Of a stretch of DNA of 64,000 nt, positions 24,478 to 32,839 are shown piece by piece. Origin of the DNA: UMGS1312 sp964631595 (lineage in GTDB: Bacteria > Bacillota > Clostridia > Oscillospirales > CAG-272). Below the pieces are notes generated by a model. It did no database searches. It worked only from the letters and a program-made list of their open reading frames with translations, and had not been told where the DNA came from. The position numbers were made by a program, and so were the translations under genes. Position 1 is the stretch's first letter. The number at the start of each line of letters is the position of its first letter. The stretch spans positions 1-64,000 of the forward strand of contig CAZVXL010000004.1 in NCBI GenBank assembly GCA_964631595.1. The letters are read 5' to 3'.

Positions 24478-25152
24478 ATGGAAAACACGGTAAATATATT
24501 TCTTATGGGTAAAAGGTATGCGGTTCCCGAGAGCCTGACCATAATGAGGGCTATGGAATACGCGGGCTATGAGCTTGTTCGCGGCTGCGGCTGCAGAAAC
24601 GGCTTCTGCGGAGCCTGCGCGACCGTTTACCGCATAAAGGGCGAGAGCGAGCTTCACGCCTGCCTTGCCTGCCAGACGAAGGTCGAGGAGGGTATGTACA
24701 TAGCGACACTGCCCTTCTTCCCGCTTGTCAAGAAGGTATATGATATCGAGAAGATCGGCCCCACCGAGCAGATCATGATGCAGCTTTATCCCGAGATATA
24801 CGCCTGCATAGGCTGTAATGCCTGCACAAAGGCGTGTACGCAGGGACTTAACGTAATGCAGTATATCGCATATGCGCAGAGGGGCGAGTACGAGAAGTGC
24901 GCGGAGGAATCCTTTGACTGCGTAATGTGCGGAGTATGCTCATCGAGATGCCCTGCCGGAATTTCCCATCCGCAGGTGGCGCTTCTTGCAAGACGTCTTA
25001 ACGGAAAGTATCTTGCGCCCGCAAGCGAGCATCTTGAAAACAGAGTTCGCGAGATCGAGAACGGCACCTTTGAGGAGCTTATCGAGGGACTTATGCAGAA
25101 GCCCTTGGCTGAGCTGAAGGAGCTGTACAACACAAGAGATATCGAGAAGTAA
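24478..25152 (+). CDS. frdB: Fumarate reductase-like iron-sulfur subunit
   Basis: 224 residues. N-terminal plant-ferredoxin-type [2Fe-2S] domain (C39, C44, C47, C62 with extra C37 and C65), then two cubane motifs: C110-x2-C113-x2-C116-x3-C120 and C148-x2-C151-x2-C154-x3-C158-P. Canonical SdhB/FrdB have [2Fe-2S], [4Fe-4S] and [3Fe-4S]; here the last motif has a full Cys set, so two [4Fe-4S] are likely. It lacks the HdrB-like C-terminal domain of methanogen thiol:fumarate reductase (TfrB), but hdrB is separate in the same operon. Only 12 bases separate it from frdA. Confidence 0.8.
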   Translation: MENTVNIFLMGKRYAVPESLTIMRAMEYAGYELVRGCGCRNGFCGACATVYRIKGESELHACLACQTKVEEGMYIATLPFFPLVKKVYDIEKIGPTEQIMMQLYPEIYACIGCNACTKACTQGLNVMQYIAYAQRGEYEKCAEESFDCVMCGVCSSRCPAGISHPQVALLARRLNGKYLAPASEHLENRVREIENGTFEELIEGLMQKPLAELKELYNTRDIEK

Positions 25153-25164
25153 GGAGGATTCAAA

Positions 25165-26763
25165 ATGTATACTGCCGAAATGCTTGAATCCATGAAAAGG
25201 GTGGAGGCGAGGCGCGCCGAAAACGCGGCGCTTGAGCCGCGCAGAATGACTGCCGAGGAAAAGGAGGCTCTCCTTGCGGCATATCATCCGGATCACAAGA
25301 AAAGCGAATTTTCCGTTCTGAAGATCGGAGCGAACAAGGGTGAGGAGGTTCCTCACGAGCTTGCAGCACTCCTTCAGGGCAAAAGCCGCATCACCGCATC
25401 CTCGGTGAACCTTGATGCGCCCGATTACGATGTTGACGTGCTTGTGATCGGCGGCGGCGGAGCGGGCTCCTCTGCGGCGATCGAGGCACACGCCGCCGGA
25501 GCGAACGTGATGATAGTCACAAAGCTCAGAATAGGCGATGCGAATACCATGATGGCTGAGGGCGGAATCCAAGCCGCTGACAAGGAGAACGATTCTCCCG
25601 CCATTCACTATCTTGATGCCTTCGGAGGCGGACACTTTGCCGCCAAGCCCTCACTTCTGAAAAGGCTTGTTACGGAGGCTCCCGAGGCTATTATGTGGCT
25701 GAATGAGCTCGGAGTGGAGTTTGACAAGGACGAAAACGGCACTATGGTCACCACGCACGGCGGCGGCACATCGAGGAAAAGAATGCACGCGGCAAAGGAT
25801 TATTCCGGCGCCGAGATCATGCGTACTCTCCGCGATGAGGTGCTGAACCGCGAGATACCCGTGGTCGATTTCACCTCTGCCATTGAGCTTATTCTTGATG
25901 AAAACGGACACGCCGCCGGAGCGGTGCTCCTCAATATGGAGACGGATGAGCTTCTTGTGGCGAGAGCGAAAACGGTCATAATCGCCACGGGCGGAGCCGG
26001 CAGACTCCATTATCAGGGCTTCCCCACATCGAATCATTACGGAGCTACGGCGGACGGACTTGTGCTTGCATACAGAGCGGGCGCAAAGCTCATGTATCCG
26101 GATACTCTCCAGTATCACCCCACGGGTGCCGCCTTCCCCGAGCAGATCTTCGGTGCGCTCGTTACGGAGAAGGTGCGCTCTCTCGGAGCAAAGCTCATCA
26201 ACGCCAACGGCGAGGCATTCATGCATCCTCTTGAGACGCGTGACGTCTCGGCGGCTTCGATCATTCGCGAGTGCGGCGACAGAGGAAACGGTGTAAAAAC
26301 CGCCGACGGCGTGGGAGTTTGGCTTGATACTCCCATGATCGAGCTCAAGAACGGCGAGGGAACGATCGAGGCGCGTATCCCCGCGATGATGCGTATGTTC
26401 GGAAAGTACGGAATAGATATCAGGCGCGAGCCTATCCTCGTTTATCCGACACTGCACTATCAGAACGGCGGAATTGATATCGAGCCCGACGGGCAGAGTG
26501 CGATCTCGGGTCTGTTTGTCGCGGGCGAGGCTGTTGGAGGAATCCACGGACGTAACAGACTTATGGGTAACTCCCTCCTTGACATTATCGTATTCGGAAG
26601 AAGCGCCGGCAAGAATGCCGCGGCACTTGCGAAGGATACGACTCTCGGTGCGCTCACGCTGGAACACATCGAGGCGTTCGAAAAGGAACGCGCAGCGGCA
26701 GGTATCACCGATACCGTGGTATCTCCGAAGCTGCTTCCCTCGTATGCGAGAAAGAAGAACTGA
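25165..26763 (+). CDS. frdA: Fumarate reductase/succinate dehydrogenase-like flavoprotein
   Basis: 532 residues. An N-terminal extension of about 90 residues precedes the FAD motif DVLVIGGGGAGSSAAIEA. Active-site features of SdhA/FrdA are present: H318-P-T-G, the proton-shuttle arginine R359 in ETRDVSAAS, LHYQNGGI, and NRLMGNSLLDIIVFGR. The histidine that covalently binds FAD in membrane SdhA/FrdA (S-H-T) is missing; the segment reads GDANTMMAEGG, so FAD is probably non-covalent as in aspartate oxidase. No membrane anchor (FrdC/D) follows, so the enzyme should be soluble. Last gene of the operon, before a terminator. Confidence 0.85.
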   Translation: MYTAEMLESMKRVEARRAENAALEPRRMTAEEKEALLAAYHPDHKKSEFSVLKIGANKGEEVPHELAALLQGKSRITASSVNLDAPDYDVDVLVIGGGGAGSSAAIEAHAAGANVMIVTKLRIGDANTMMAEGGIQAADKENDSPAIHYLDAFGGGHFAAKPSLLKRLVTEAPEAIMWLNELGVEFDKDENGTMVTTHGGGTSRKRMHAAKDYSGAEIMRTLRDEVLNREIPVVDFTSAIELILDENGHAAGAVLLNMETDELLVARAKTVIIATGGAGRLHYQGFPTSNHYGATADGLVLAYRAGAKLMYPDTLQYHPTGAAFPEQIFGALVTEKVRSLGAKLINANGEAFMHPLETRDVSAASIIRECGDRGNGVKTADGVGVWLDTPMIELKNGEGTIEARIPAMMRMFGKYGIDIRREPILVYPTLHYQNGGIDIEPDGQSAISGLFVAGEAVGGIHGRNRLMGNSLLDIIVFGRSAGKNAAALAKDTTLGALTLEHIEAFEKERAAAGITDTVVSPKLLPSYARKKN

Positions 26764-26779
26764 GCCTTATAAATACGAA

Positions 26780-26816
26780 ACGGCGGGAGGACGACTGTCC
26801 TCCCGCCGTGTTGCTT
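26780..26816 (+). terminator. Operon terminator after frdA
   Basis: Perfect 13-bp stem ACGGCGGGAGGAC/GTCCTCCCGCCGT with a GACT loop; weak T-run (GTTGCTTTG). Confidence 0.6.
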
Positions 26817-26849
26817 TGTGACTGTATCACAGGCGCGTGCGATGTGCGC

Positions 26850-27491
26850 TCAAGCCTTCCGTACAAAGTGTGTCTTGTCGGAGACCTCCACCGTGGCACG
26901 GGCGTTTGAGAGATCTCTCAAATACGCCGCATATGACTCCGCGTTCCCGTCGGGGATTATCAGCGAAAACGATACGTTTTCACCGAAGACGGGTACATCG
27001 ACGGCAAAGCCGGAGCTTTCCGCGGCGCGGGAAAGCTTGCCGTAAAGCTGATAATCCGTGGTGACGGTCACTCTGCGACAGCTGTGCATCGTACATTCGC
27101 CTGCATCATCGACGGCACCGACCGCCGCCTTTCCGTAAGCTCTGACAAGTCCGGGAGCGCCGAGCAGTATTCCCCCGAAATAGCGTACCACCACGACGGC
27201 GGTACAGCGAAGCTCCTTCTTCGATATGACATCGAGGCAGGGAACACCGCCCGTGCCTTGGGGCTCACCGTCGTCGGACATACGGCGTATCTCACTGCCG
27301 CCGTCAAGTCCGCCTACGGCATATGCGAAAACGTGATGCCTTGCATCGGGGTGCAGCTCCTTTATCCTTGAGATAAAGCCGTCCGCCTCCTCTTGCGTCA
27401 TGCAGGGCGCGGCGTAGGCGATAAAACGCGATTTCTTTTCGACGAGCTCAAAGGAGCTCTCACCGGCGAGTGTCCTGTATTCTGTGATCAT
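26850..27491 (-). CDS. YigZ/IMPACT family protein
   Basis: 213 residues. The UPF0029/IMPACT core is clear: KKSRFIAYA near the start, DDGEPQGTGGVPCLDVI and VVVVRYFGGILLGAPGLVRAYG, then a C-terminal DUF1949-like domain. The biochemical role is unsettled; eukaryotic IMPACT regulates GCN2, and bacterial members may bind tRNA or ribosomes. It lies 37 bases downstream of hflX, a ribosome-associated GTPase, likely in one transcript. Confidence 0.88.
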   Translation of the reverse strand: MITEYRTLAGESSFELVEKKSRFIAYAAPCMTQEEADGFISRIKELHPDARHHVFAYAVGGLDGGSEIRRMSDDGEPQGTGGVPCLDVISKKELRCTAVVVVRYFGGILLGAPGLVRAYGKAAVGAVDDAGECTMHSCRRVTVTTDYQLYGKLSRAAESSGFAVDVPVFGENVSFSLIIPDGNAESYAAYLRDLSNARATVEVSDKTHFVRKA

Positions 27492-27527
27492 ATCTTACTC
27501 CGTACCTTGGGCGCGATACGCGCGGCT

Positions 27528-29348
27528 TTATTTCTGCGTGGGCTCAACTATGAACCGCTCCGCCTTTGATATATATTCCTCGGAGAGCCGGCATACCGCC
27601 AAGGTGCCCTCCTCTCCGTATTCCTCGGAGATCACGGTGCCGTTTTTGTAAAGATACGGCATCACCCACCCCTCGGTATACGGAATGAGAAGCGTCAGCT
27701 CTCTTTCGCTCTTTGCAAAGAATGACGATATTTCCGCGCGGAGTCGGTCGAGCCCCGTGCCGCTCACGGCATCCGTGCAGATCACTGCGGCGGCGGAGCC
27801 TCTCGGGTATGACTTCACCGCTCCTGCCTTGTCCGTCTTGTTGAGTATGAGAAGCTGAGGCCTGTCGCCCGCTCCGATCTCATTCAACAGCTCGTTTACC
27901 ACGCATATCTTTTCCTCAATATCCTCCGAGTCGCTTTCGACCACGTGCAGGAGCAGATCCGCCTGAGCCGCCTCCTCAAGAGTTGATTTGAAGGCTTCGA
28001 TCAGCGTGTGCGGAAGCTTTCTGATAAAGCCCACCGTGTCCACCATGAGGAACTCGTGCCCGTCGTCGTCCGTCATTCCGCGGACAGACGGATCGAGGGT
28101 GGCGAACAGCATATTCTCCGCAAATACATCCGCATCGCAGAGGGTGTTCAGAAGTGTGGATTTTCCCGCATTGGTGTATCCGACGAGGGCTATTACGGGC
28201 ATATTGCGCCTTGCTCTGTCGGCGCGGAGCATATCGCGCCTCTTTGATACCTCGGCAAGCTCCTCCTCAAGATAGTGTATGCGGCGCAAGATGTGCCGCC
28301 TGTCGGATTGAAGCTTCGTCTCACCGGGACCTCGGGTGCCTATGCCTCCGCCGAACCTTGACAGCGCAGTTCCGCTTCCGCTCAGTCGCGGAAGCCTGTA
28401 TTTTTGCTGGGCAAGCTCGACCTGAAGCGAGCCCTCTCTTGATTTTGCACGTGCGGCGAATATATCAAGAATGAGCGCGGTGCGGTCGATGACTCTTGCA
28501 CCGATCAGCTCCTCAAGATTTCGGATCTGCGAGGGGGAGAGCTCATCGTCGAAAATGAGCAGCTCGGCATCAAGCGCCTGTCTTTCGAGGGTAAGCTCGT
28601 CGGCAAGTCCGCGCCCGATGTACAGCCTTGAATCCGGGGAGGGTCTGCGCTGTACATGATATGCGACCGGTATCGCACCGGCGGTCTTTGTAAGCTCTCC
28701 GAGCTCACGAAGCTCCGTCTCGGGACTGCCGCCGCTTCCTCCGCCGTCGCAGATCACGCCGACGAGGATCGCGCGCGAGCACTTCTCGGCTGTTTCTTCA
28801 AAGCGCGAGGGGGCTTCTCTGTCGAGAGCCTCCGCCTCATCAAAAAGCGGATCGAGAAGCGAGCTTTGTGACGGGAGCACGGGCCCGTGCAGAGCCGTTC
28901 TCCTTGAAAATTCGCCGTTCGGCTCTCTCGTCAGCATCGAGGCGCTGATACCGGTGACGGTCTCCTTCTCGGTGTTTACCCCGATAACGACCATGGAGTC
29001 GTATCTCATCGTATACAGTGAATTGAGATCGACCTCCGACGGCAGTGCGGAGCCGTTGGGGTGCGTGTGAAGAAGCCTGATCCCGCACAGACGCACCGCG
29101 GAGCGCTTTCCGTCCGTATCCGGAAGTGATACACTGCGGCTGTCTCCGAGAGATATGGCAACAACTCTGTTTTTGCGGTCGAGGCAGACCGCGATCTCAC
29201 GCGAGAGCGCACAGGTGACCTGCCGCATCATATCAAGAAGCTCGGTCGGGATATACGAGCCGGACTCATATACCTGCCCGTGGAAGGTTTCGATGTATTC
29301 TATGAGGGACTTCTTTATATCCCCGAGGTTGCCTGTGATTTCAGCCAT
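27528..29348 (-). CDS. hflX: GTPase HflX with N-terminal JAMM-like domain
   Basis: 606 residues, against about 420 for a typical HflX. The C-terminal 400 are standard: HflX N-domain (YHVQRRPSPDSRLYIGRG), the helical linker with GGIGTRGPGETKLQ, and the G domain (GYTNAGKST, DTVGFIRKLP, NKTD). HflX binds the 50S subunit and splits stalled ribosomes. The first about 190 residues contain E51 and H94-T-H96-P-x6-S104-x-x-D107, a complete JAMM metalloprotease signature. This suggests a fused protease-like or metal-binding module. Single ATG start, strong promoter upstream. Confidence 0.9.
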   Translation of the reverse strand: MAEITGNLGDIKKSLIEYIETFHGQVYESGSYIPTELLDMMRQVTCALSREIAVCLDRKNRVVAISLGDSRSVSLPDTDGKRSAVRLCGIRLLHTHPNGSALPSEVDLNSLYTMRYDSMVVIGVNTEKETVTGISASMLTREPNGEFSRRTALHGPVLPSQSSLLDPLFDEAEALDREAPSRFEETAEKCSRAILVGVICDGGGSGGSPETELRELGELTKTAGAIPVAYHVQRRPSPDSRLYIGRGLADELTLERQALDAELLIFDDELSPSQIRNLEELIGARVIDRTALILDIFAARAKSREGSLQVELAQQKYRLPRLSGSGTALSRFGGGIGTRGPGETKLQSDRRHILRRIHYLEEELAEVSKRRDMLRADRARRNMPVIALVGYTNAGKSTLLNTLCDADVFAENMLFATLDPSVRGMTDDDGHEFLMVDTVGFIRKLPHTLIEAFKSTLEEAAQADLLLHVVESDSEDIEEKICVVNELLNEIGAGDRPQLLILNKTDKAGAVKSYPRGSAAAVICTDAVSGTGLDRLRAEISSFFAKSERELTLLIPYTEGWVMPYLYKNGTVISEEYGEEGTLAVCRLSEEYISKAERFIVEPTQK

Positions 29349-29380
29349 AGTGTTTTCCTTTCGGAGGAATTATATAGTAT

Positions 29381-29409
29381 ATTGTACCAAAACGCGAGGA
29401 AAATTTCAA
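29381..29409 (-). promoter_or_regulatory. Promoter of hflX-yigZ
   Basis: Minus strand TTGAAA (29409-29404), 17-bp spacer, TACAAT (29386-29381). Confidence 0.7.
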
Positions 29410-29480
29410 TACCGTAGCCCGCAGACGGGAATAATTCCTTTATACTTCAAAAAGAAAGAAGGGTTTTTCGGCAAAACCAC

Positions 29481-29510
29481 TTGACAAGACCGAGGACAAT
29501 GTTGTATAAT
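29481..29510 (+). promoter_or_regulatory. Promoter of rpmH cluster
   Basis: TTGACA (29481-29486), 18-bp spacer, TATAAT (29505-29510). Confidence 0.75.
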
Positions 29511-29593
29511 TACAAATGCGTATGTATGCCGACAGGGTATACTATGCCCAATGATACCAAAGATTTTAATGTGTATAAAAGGAGGTGCACCCC

Positions 29594-29728
29594 ATGCTCA
29601 GAACATATCAGCCGAAAAAGCGTCATCGCAGCAAGGTTCACGGCTTCAGAAAGAGAATGGCTACAGCAGACGGCAGAAAAGTGCTTAAAAGAAGACGCCA
29701 GAAGGGAAGAGCAAGACTTACCCACTGA
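29594..29728 (+). CDS. rpmH: 50S ribosomal protein L34
   Basis: 44 residues, the usual length. MLRTYQPKKRHRSKVHGFRK opens a very basic sequence ending RARLTH, as in all bacterial L34. AGGAGGTGCACCCC before the ATG is a perfect ribosome site. It is the first gene of rpmH-rnpA-yidD-yidC-jag; dnaA, often divergent from it, is not here. Confidence 0.97.
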   Translation: MLRTYQPKKRHRSKVHGFRKRMATADGRKVLKRRRQKGRARLTH

Positions 29729-29765
29729 GACGCTGCAATTGAATCGCACCTTTAACGGGTAAAGA

Positions 29766-29809
29766 AACCTCCGGAAAAACGGCGCTCTTGTGCTTTTCTC
29801 GGAGGTTTG
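29766..29809 (+). terminator. Hairpin between rpmH and rnpA
   Basis: AAACCTCCG-GAAAA ... TTTTC-t-CGGAGGTTT, a long two-part stem ending in TTT. Probably a partial terminator or processing site that sets L34 above RnpA levels. Confidence 0.55.
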
Positions 29810-29852
29810 CTGTATGTTTGCGGAATTGTCGGGCAGTCAAGCTTGAGCTATT

Positions 29853-30242
29853 GTGAAACAGCTTGCAATTAAAGAAAACCATTTGTTTGCCAAGGCATAT
29901 TCAAACGGAAAGAGATGCGTTGCAAAAACCATAGCGGTCTATGTCTTGAAGGATCGCGCGGCGGGAAGACTGCGCCGTGAGAATCCGGAAAAGAAGCTAC
30001 AGAACCGCTTGGGGATCTCATCCTCAAAGAAGATCGGAGGAGCGGTCGAGCGTAACCGCGCACGGCGAGTTGTCAGAGAGGCGTTCCGCCTCTGCGACAG
30101 GGAGCTTGCGATAAAACGCGGTTATCTGATCGTCATATCATGCAGAGCCGCTGCGGCGGATGTGAAAATGCAGAGTGTGCGACGAGATCTTGAGTACTGT
30201 CTGAGGAAGCTTGATATGCTTGGCGGAGGAGAGGGAAAATGA
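29853..30242 (+). CDS. rnpA: Ribonuclease P protein component
   Basis: 129 residues from GTG. The RNA-binding signature SSKKIGGAVERNRARRVVRE (RNR motif) is intact, and the N terminus begins with the aromatic cleft-type sequence before NHLFAKAYSNGKR. The protein helps RNase P RNA process tRNA 5' ends. Its end overlaps yidD (ATGA). Confidence 0.95.
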   Translation: MKQLAIKENHLFAKAYSNGKRCVAKTIAVYVLKDRAAGRLRRENPEKKLQNRLGISSSKKIGGAVERNRARRVVREAFRLCDRELAIKRGYLIVISCRAAAADVKMQSVRRDLEYCLRKLDMLGGGEGK

Positions 30243-30472
30243 TATCCCGTCTTCTCATCCGTTTGATACGTCTGTATCAAAAGTATCTGTCTCCCGCCAA
30301 GGGAGCACCGTCATGCAGGTTCACCCCGACCTGCTCGGAATATGCCGTCCAGGCATTGACCGAGTGGGGCTTTATCGTGGGGACAGCCCTCGCGGTGTGG
30401 CGAATACTGAGATGTAATCCCTTCTCAAAGGGAGGGCACGATCCGGTGCCGTCGCGCCGCAAAAATAACTGA
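30239..30472 (+). CDS. yidD: Membrane protein insertion efficiency factor YidD
   Basis: 77 residues with LIRLYQKYLSPAKG, the signature CRFTPTCSEYAVQAL, and NPFSKGGHDPVP. YidD is an amphipathic membrane-associated protein that assists YidC-dependent insertion. Coupled to rnpA by a four-base overlap. Confidence 0.95.
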   Translation: MISRLLIRLIRLYQKYLSPAKGAPSCRFTPTCSEYAVQALTEWGFIVGTALAVWRILRCNPFSKGGHDPVPSRRKNN

Positions 30473-30489
30473 AAAGGAAAATAATCCAA

Positions 30490-31623
30490 GTGTTTAATGC
30501 TATTTATCAGTTTTTCGGTTCTATCATAAGATTTTTCTTCGATCTGACCGGAAATTATACCGTAGCACTTTTTGCCTTTACGCTTATCATGCAGCTGATC
30601 CTTTTGCCGCTCGGTATCAAGCAGCAGAAGAATCAGGTGAAGCAGGCAAAGCTTGCTCCCAAAATTGCAGCTATCCGTAAGAAGTATGCCGGCAGAACAG
30701 ATCAGGCTACTCAGCAGAAGATGCAGCAGGAGACGATGGATCTGTATCAGCGCGAGAACTTCAATCCCGCGGGCGGCTGTTTGCCGCTTCTTATACAGTT
30801 GCCTATTATCATGCTCCTGTATAACGTAGTGTCGAAGCCTCTCAGCTATATTTTGAAGTACAGCGCGGAGACTATCGCAAGCATTACCGAGATCATCGAA
30901 GCGACGGGTGTGACTATTGCAAAATCGTCGGTCGAGCTTGACATAGCTCACCGTATGTCGACGATGGGTGCGGATAAATTTGCCGGACTTGACCTCGGAG
31001 TATTCCCCGATTTCAAGCTTTTCGGCATGGATCTCACCCAAGCTCCGCTTGTCGGCGGCAAGGTTCCCGACTGGCGACTGCTTATAATACCGGCTGTTAC
31101 CTTTGTGGCAATGTACGGAAGCCAGATAATAATTCGCCGCTTCAGCTATCAGTCCCCCGAGGTACAGGAGCAGCAAAAGAGCATGAGCATGAAGATCATG
31201 AACATCTCGATGCCGCTTATGTCCGTGTATTTCTCCGCAATATGGCCCGGAACTCTCGGCGTGTACTGGATACTCAGAAATATTCTTCAGACACTTCAGC
31301 AGATACTTCTCGCAAAGACCATTCCCGTTCCCAAGTTCTCCGAGGAGGATTACAAGGCGGCGGAGCGTGAGCTTGCGGGAAAAAGCGCAAAGAAGAAGAA
31401 CGGCGAGAAAAAGACAAACGCAGAAAACGGTGGTAAGAAGGTGCGCTCTCTCCATTATATAGACGCGGATGACGATGAGACCGAGGTGCAGCAGCTCGCG
31501 GATAAAAAAGAGGAGCCGAAGCCTTCGGCAGAGGAAGCAAAGAACGGTGCGGCATCACAGCGCGAATCGGCTGTAGAGCCCGCTCCGCTAAAGGATGACG
31601 GCGATAAGCCGAAAAAGAACTGA
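30490..31623 (+). CDS. yidC: Membrane protein insertase YidC/Oxa1 family
   Basis: 377 residues from GTG, with AAAAGGAAA about 10 bases upstream. The Oxa1 core (about 20-290) has five helices; cytoplasmic helical hairpin KQQKNQVKQAKLAPKIAAIR, NPAGGCLPLLIQLPIIMLLY, and GTLGVYWILRN. The hydrophilic groove arginine expected in helix 1 is not obvious. The long C-terminal tail (about 295-377) is Lys/Glu-rich and likely ribosome-facing. It inserts membrane proteins with or without SecYEG. No lipobox, unlike B. subtilis SpoIIIJ. Confidence 0.93.
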   Translation: MFNAIYQFFGSIIRFFFDLTGNYTVALFAFTLIMQLILLPLGIKQQKNQVKQAKLAPKIAAIRKKYAGRTDQATQQKMQQETMDLYQRENFNPAGGCLPLLIQLPIIMLLYNVVSKPLSYILKYSAETIASITEIIEATGVTIAKSSVELDIAHRMSTMGADKFAGLDLGVFPDFKLFGMDLTQAPLVGGKVPDWRLLIIPAVTFVAMYGSQIIIRRFSYQSPEVQEQQKSMSMKIMNISMPLMSVYFSAIWPGTLGVYWILRNILQTLQQILLAKTIPVPKFSEEDYKAAERELAGKSAKKKNGEKKTNAENGGKKVRSLHYIDADDDETEVQQLADKKEEPKPSAEEAKNGAASQRESAVEPAPLKDDGDKPKKN

Positions 31624-31659
31624 GATTGAAAGGACTGCGATTTTTCGTAAGCTTGGAAT

Positions 31660-32835
31660 ATGAAAAAGGAAGTAATAATCACCGCGAAGACGGTCGAAGA
31701 AGCAATGTCCGAGGCGTATGCGAAGTATTCCGCCGAGGGCGAGGTGACCTGTGAAATTCTGGAAATGCCTAAAAAGGGATTTCTCGGCTTTGGCGGAGCT
31801 CCCGCAAAGATCAAGGCGATAATTGATGACGGCGAGGACGATGTCGATATCAGCTCTATCATAAATGATATGAGAGCGATGAAGATGGAGACCGATCGCG
31901 GAGGCGACGGAAGCGATTCTGTAAAGGCGCCTCGGAAGGAGGCAGCTCCGAAGGAGGCAGCTCCAAAGGAGCAGGCGAAGGCGAATAACGCGAAGGAAGG
32001 CGCTGCGCCGACACAGAAGAAGGCGGAGCCGAAGGCACCGAGGGCAGAGAAGACCGAAAAGACGGTAAAGGCGCCCAAGGCGTCAAATACCGAGCCGAAG
32101 CCCGTGCCGACTCCCAGACCGACACCTGCCGCCGAAATGAAGGCGGAGGCTCCTGCCGCTAAGAAAGAGCAGATAAAGGCAAACGCCGATAATGCGTCGA
32201 GAAAGGACAGGTACGAGCCTGTGTCCGAGGTCGAGATGCAGTATGCGGTCGAATTTGTGGAGACCGTTATCCGCGACCTTGAGATAAGCGCAACTGCCGT
32301 TCCTGTCAAGGATGACGAGGGCGCGTTTGTCGGGATCAATATTGAGGGCGAGAACACCGGAGTGCTCATCGGGCATCACGGCGAGACTCTTGATGCGATC
32401 CAGTACCTTGCAAATCTGAGCGCAAGCAGACGCTCTCCCACACCCAACAGAGAATTCCTCAAGATCACCGTGGATATTGAGAATTACAGAGAGAAGCGCG
32501 AGGAGACTCTCCGCGGACTTGCGCGCAGAATGGCGGCAAAGGCAATCAAGTACAAGAGAAACTTCGTGCTTGAGCCGATGAATCCGTACGAGCGCCGCAT
32601 AATCCACTCCGAGATACAGCAGATCGAGAACGTAAATACTCACTCGGTCGGCTCCGACGATAACCGTAAGGTCGTCGTTACCTATGAGGGCGCGGATAAG
32701 GTGGATCGCCGTTCCCGTTCAAGAAGAAACAGGGATAACTTCAACGCAGGTTCTACAGTTGCCGAATACGATCCGATGTCACCGCGTTCATACGGCTATA
32801 CCGATACATCCGATTCGACTGCGGAGAAAGAATGA
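31660..32835 (+). CDS. jag: RNA-binding protein Jag/KhpB
   Basis: 391 residues. Jag-N domain (about 1-60; AKTVEEAMSEA and PKKGFLGFGGAPAKI), a roughly 110-residue Ala/Lys/Glu/Pro linker, a KH domain with GHHGETLDAI (about 230-245) and an R3H domain (REETLRGLARRMAAKAI ... MNPYERRIIH), then an acidic/serine tail. KhpB pairs with KhpA and binds many RNAs; it affects cell division and sporulation in relatives. The linker is longer than in B. subtilis Jag (208 residues in total). Confidence 0.93.
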   Translation: MKKEVIITAKTVEEAMSEAYAKYSAEGEVTCEILEMPKKGFLGFGGAPAKIKAIIDDGEDDVDISSIINDMRAMKMETDRGGDGSDSVKAPRKEAAPKEAAPKEQAKANNAKEGAAPTQKKAEPKAPRAEKTEKTVKAPKASNTEPKPVPTPRPTPAAEMKAEAPAAKKEQIKANADNASRKDRYEPVSEVEMQYAVEFVETVIRDLEISATAVPVKDDEGAFVGINIEGENTGVLIGHHGETLDAIQYLANLSASRRSPTPNREFLKITVDIENYREKREETLRGLARRMAAKAIKYKRNFVLEPMNPYERRIIHSEIQQIENVNTHSVGSDDNRKVVVTYEGADKVDRRSRSRRNRDNFNAGSTVAEYDPMSPRSYGYTDTSDSTAEKE

Positions 32836-32839
32836 CGGC

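Noticed and set aside
17975..26763. Hydrogenase-linked MvhAGD-HdrABC complex
   Set aside because: No hydrogenase large or small subunit; the NADH-binding FlxA-like protein takes that place.
30277..31455. Long minus-strand open frame opposite yidD/yidC
   Set aside because: YidD and YidC on the plus strand are unmistakable; the antisense frame has no family pattern.
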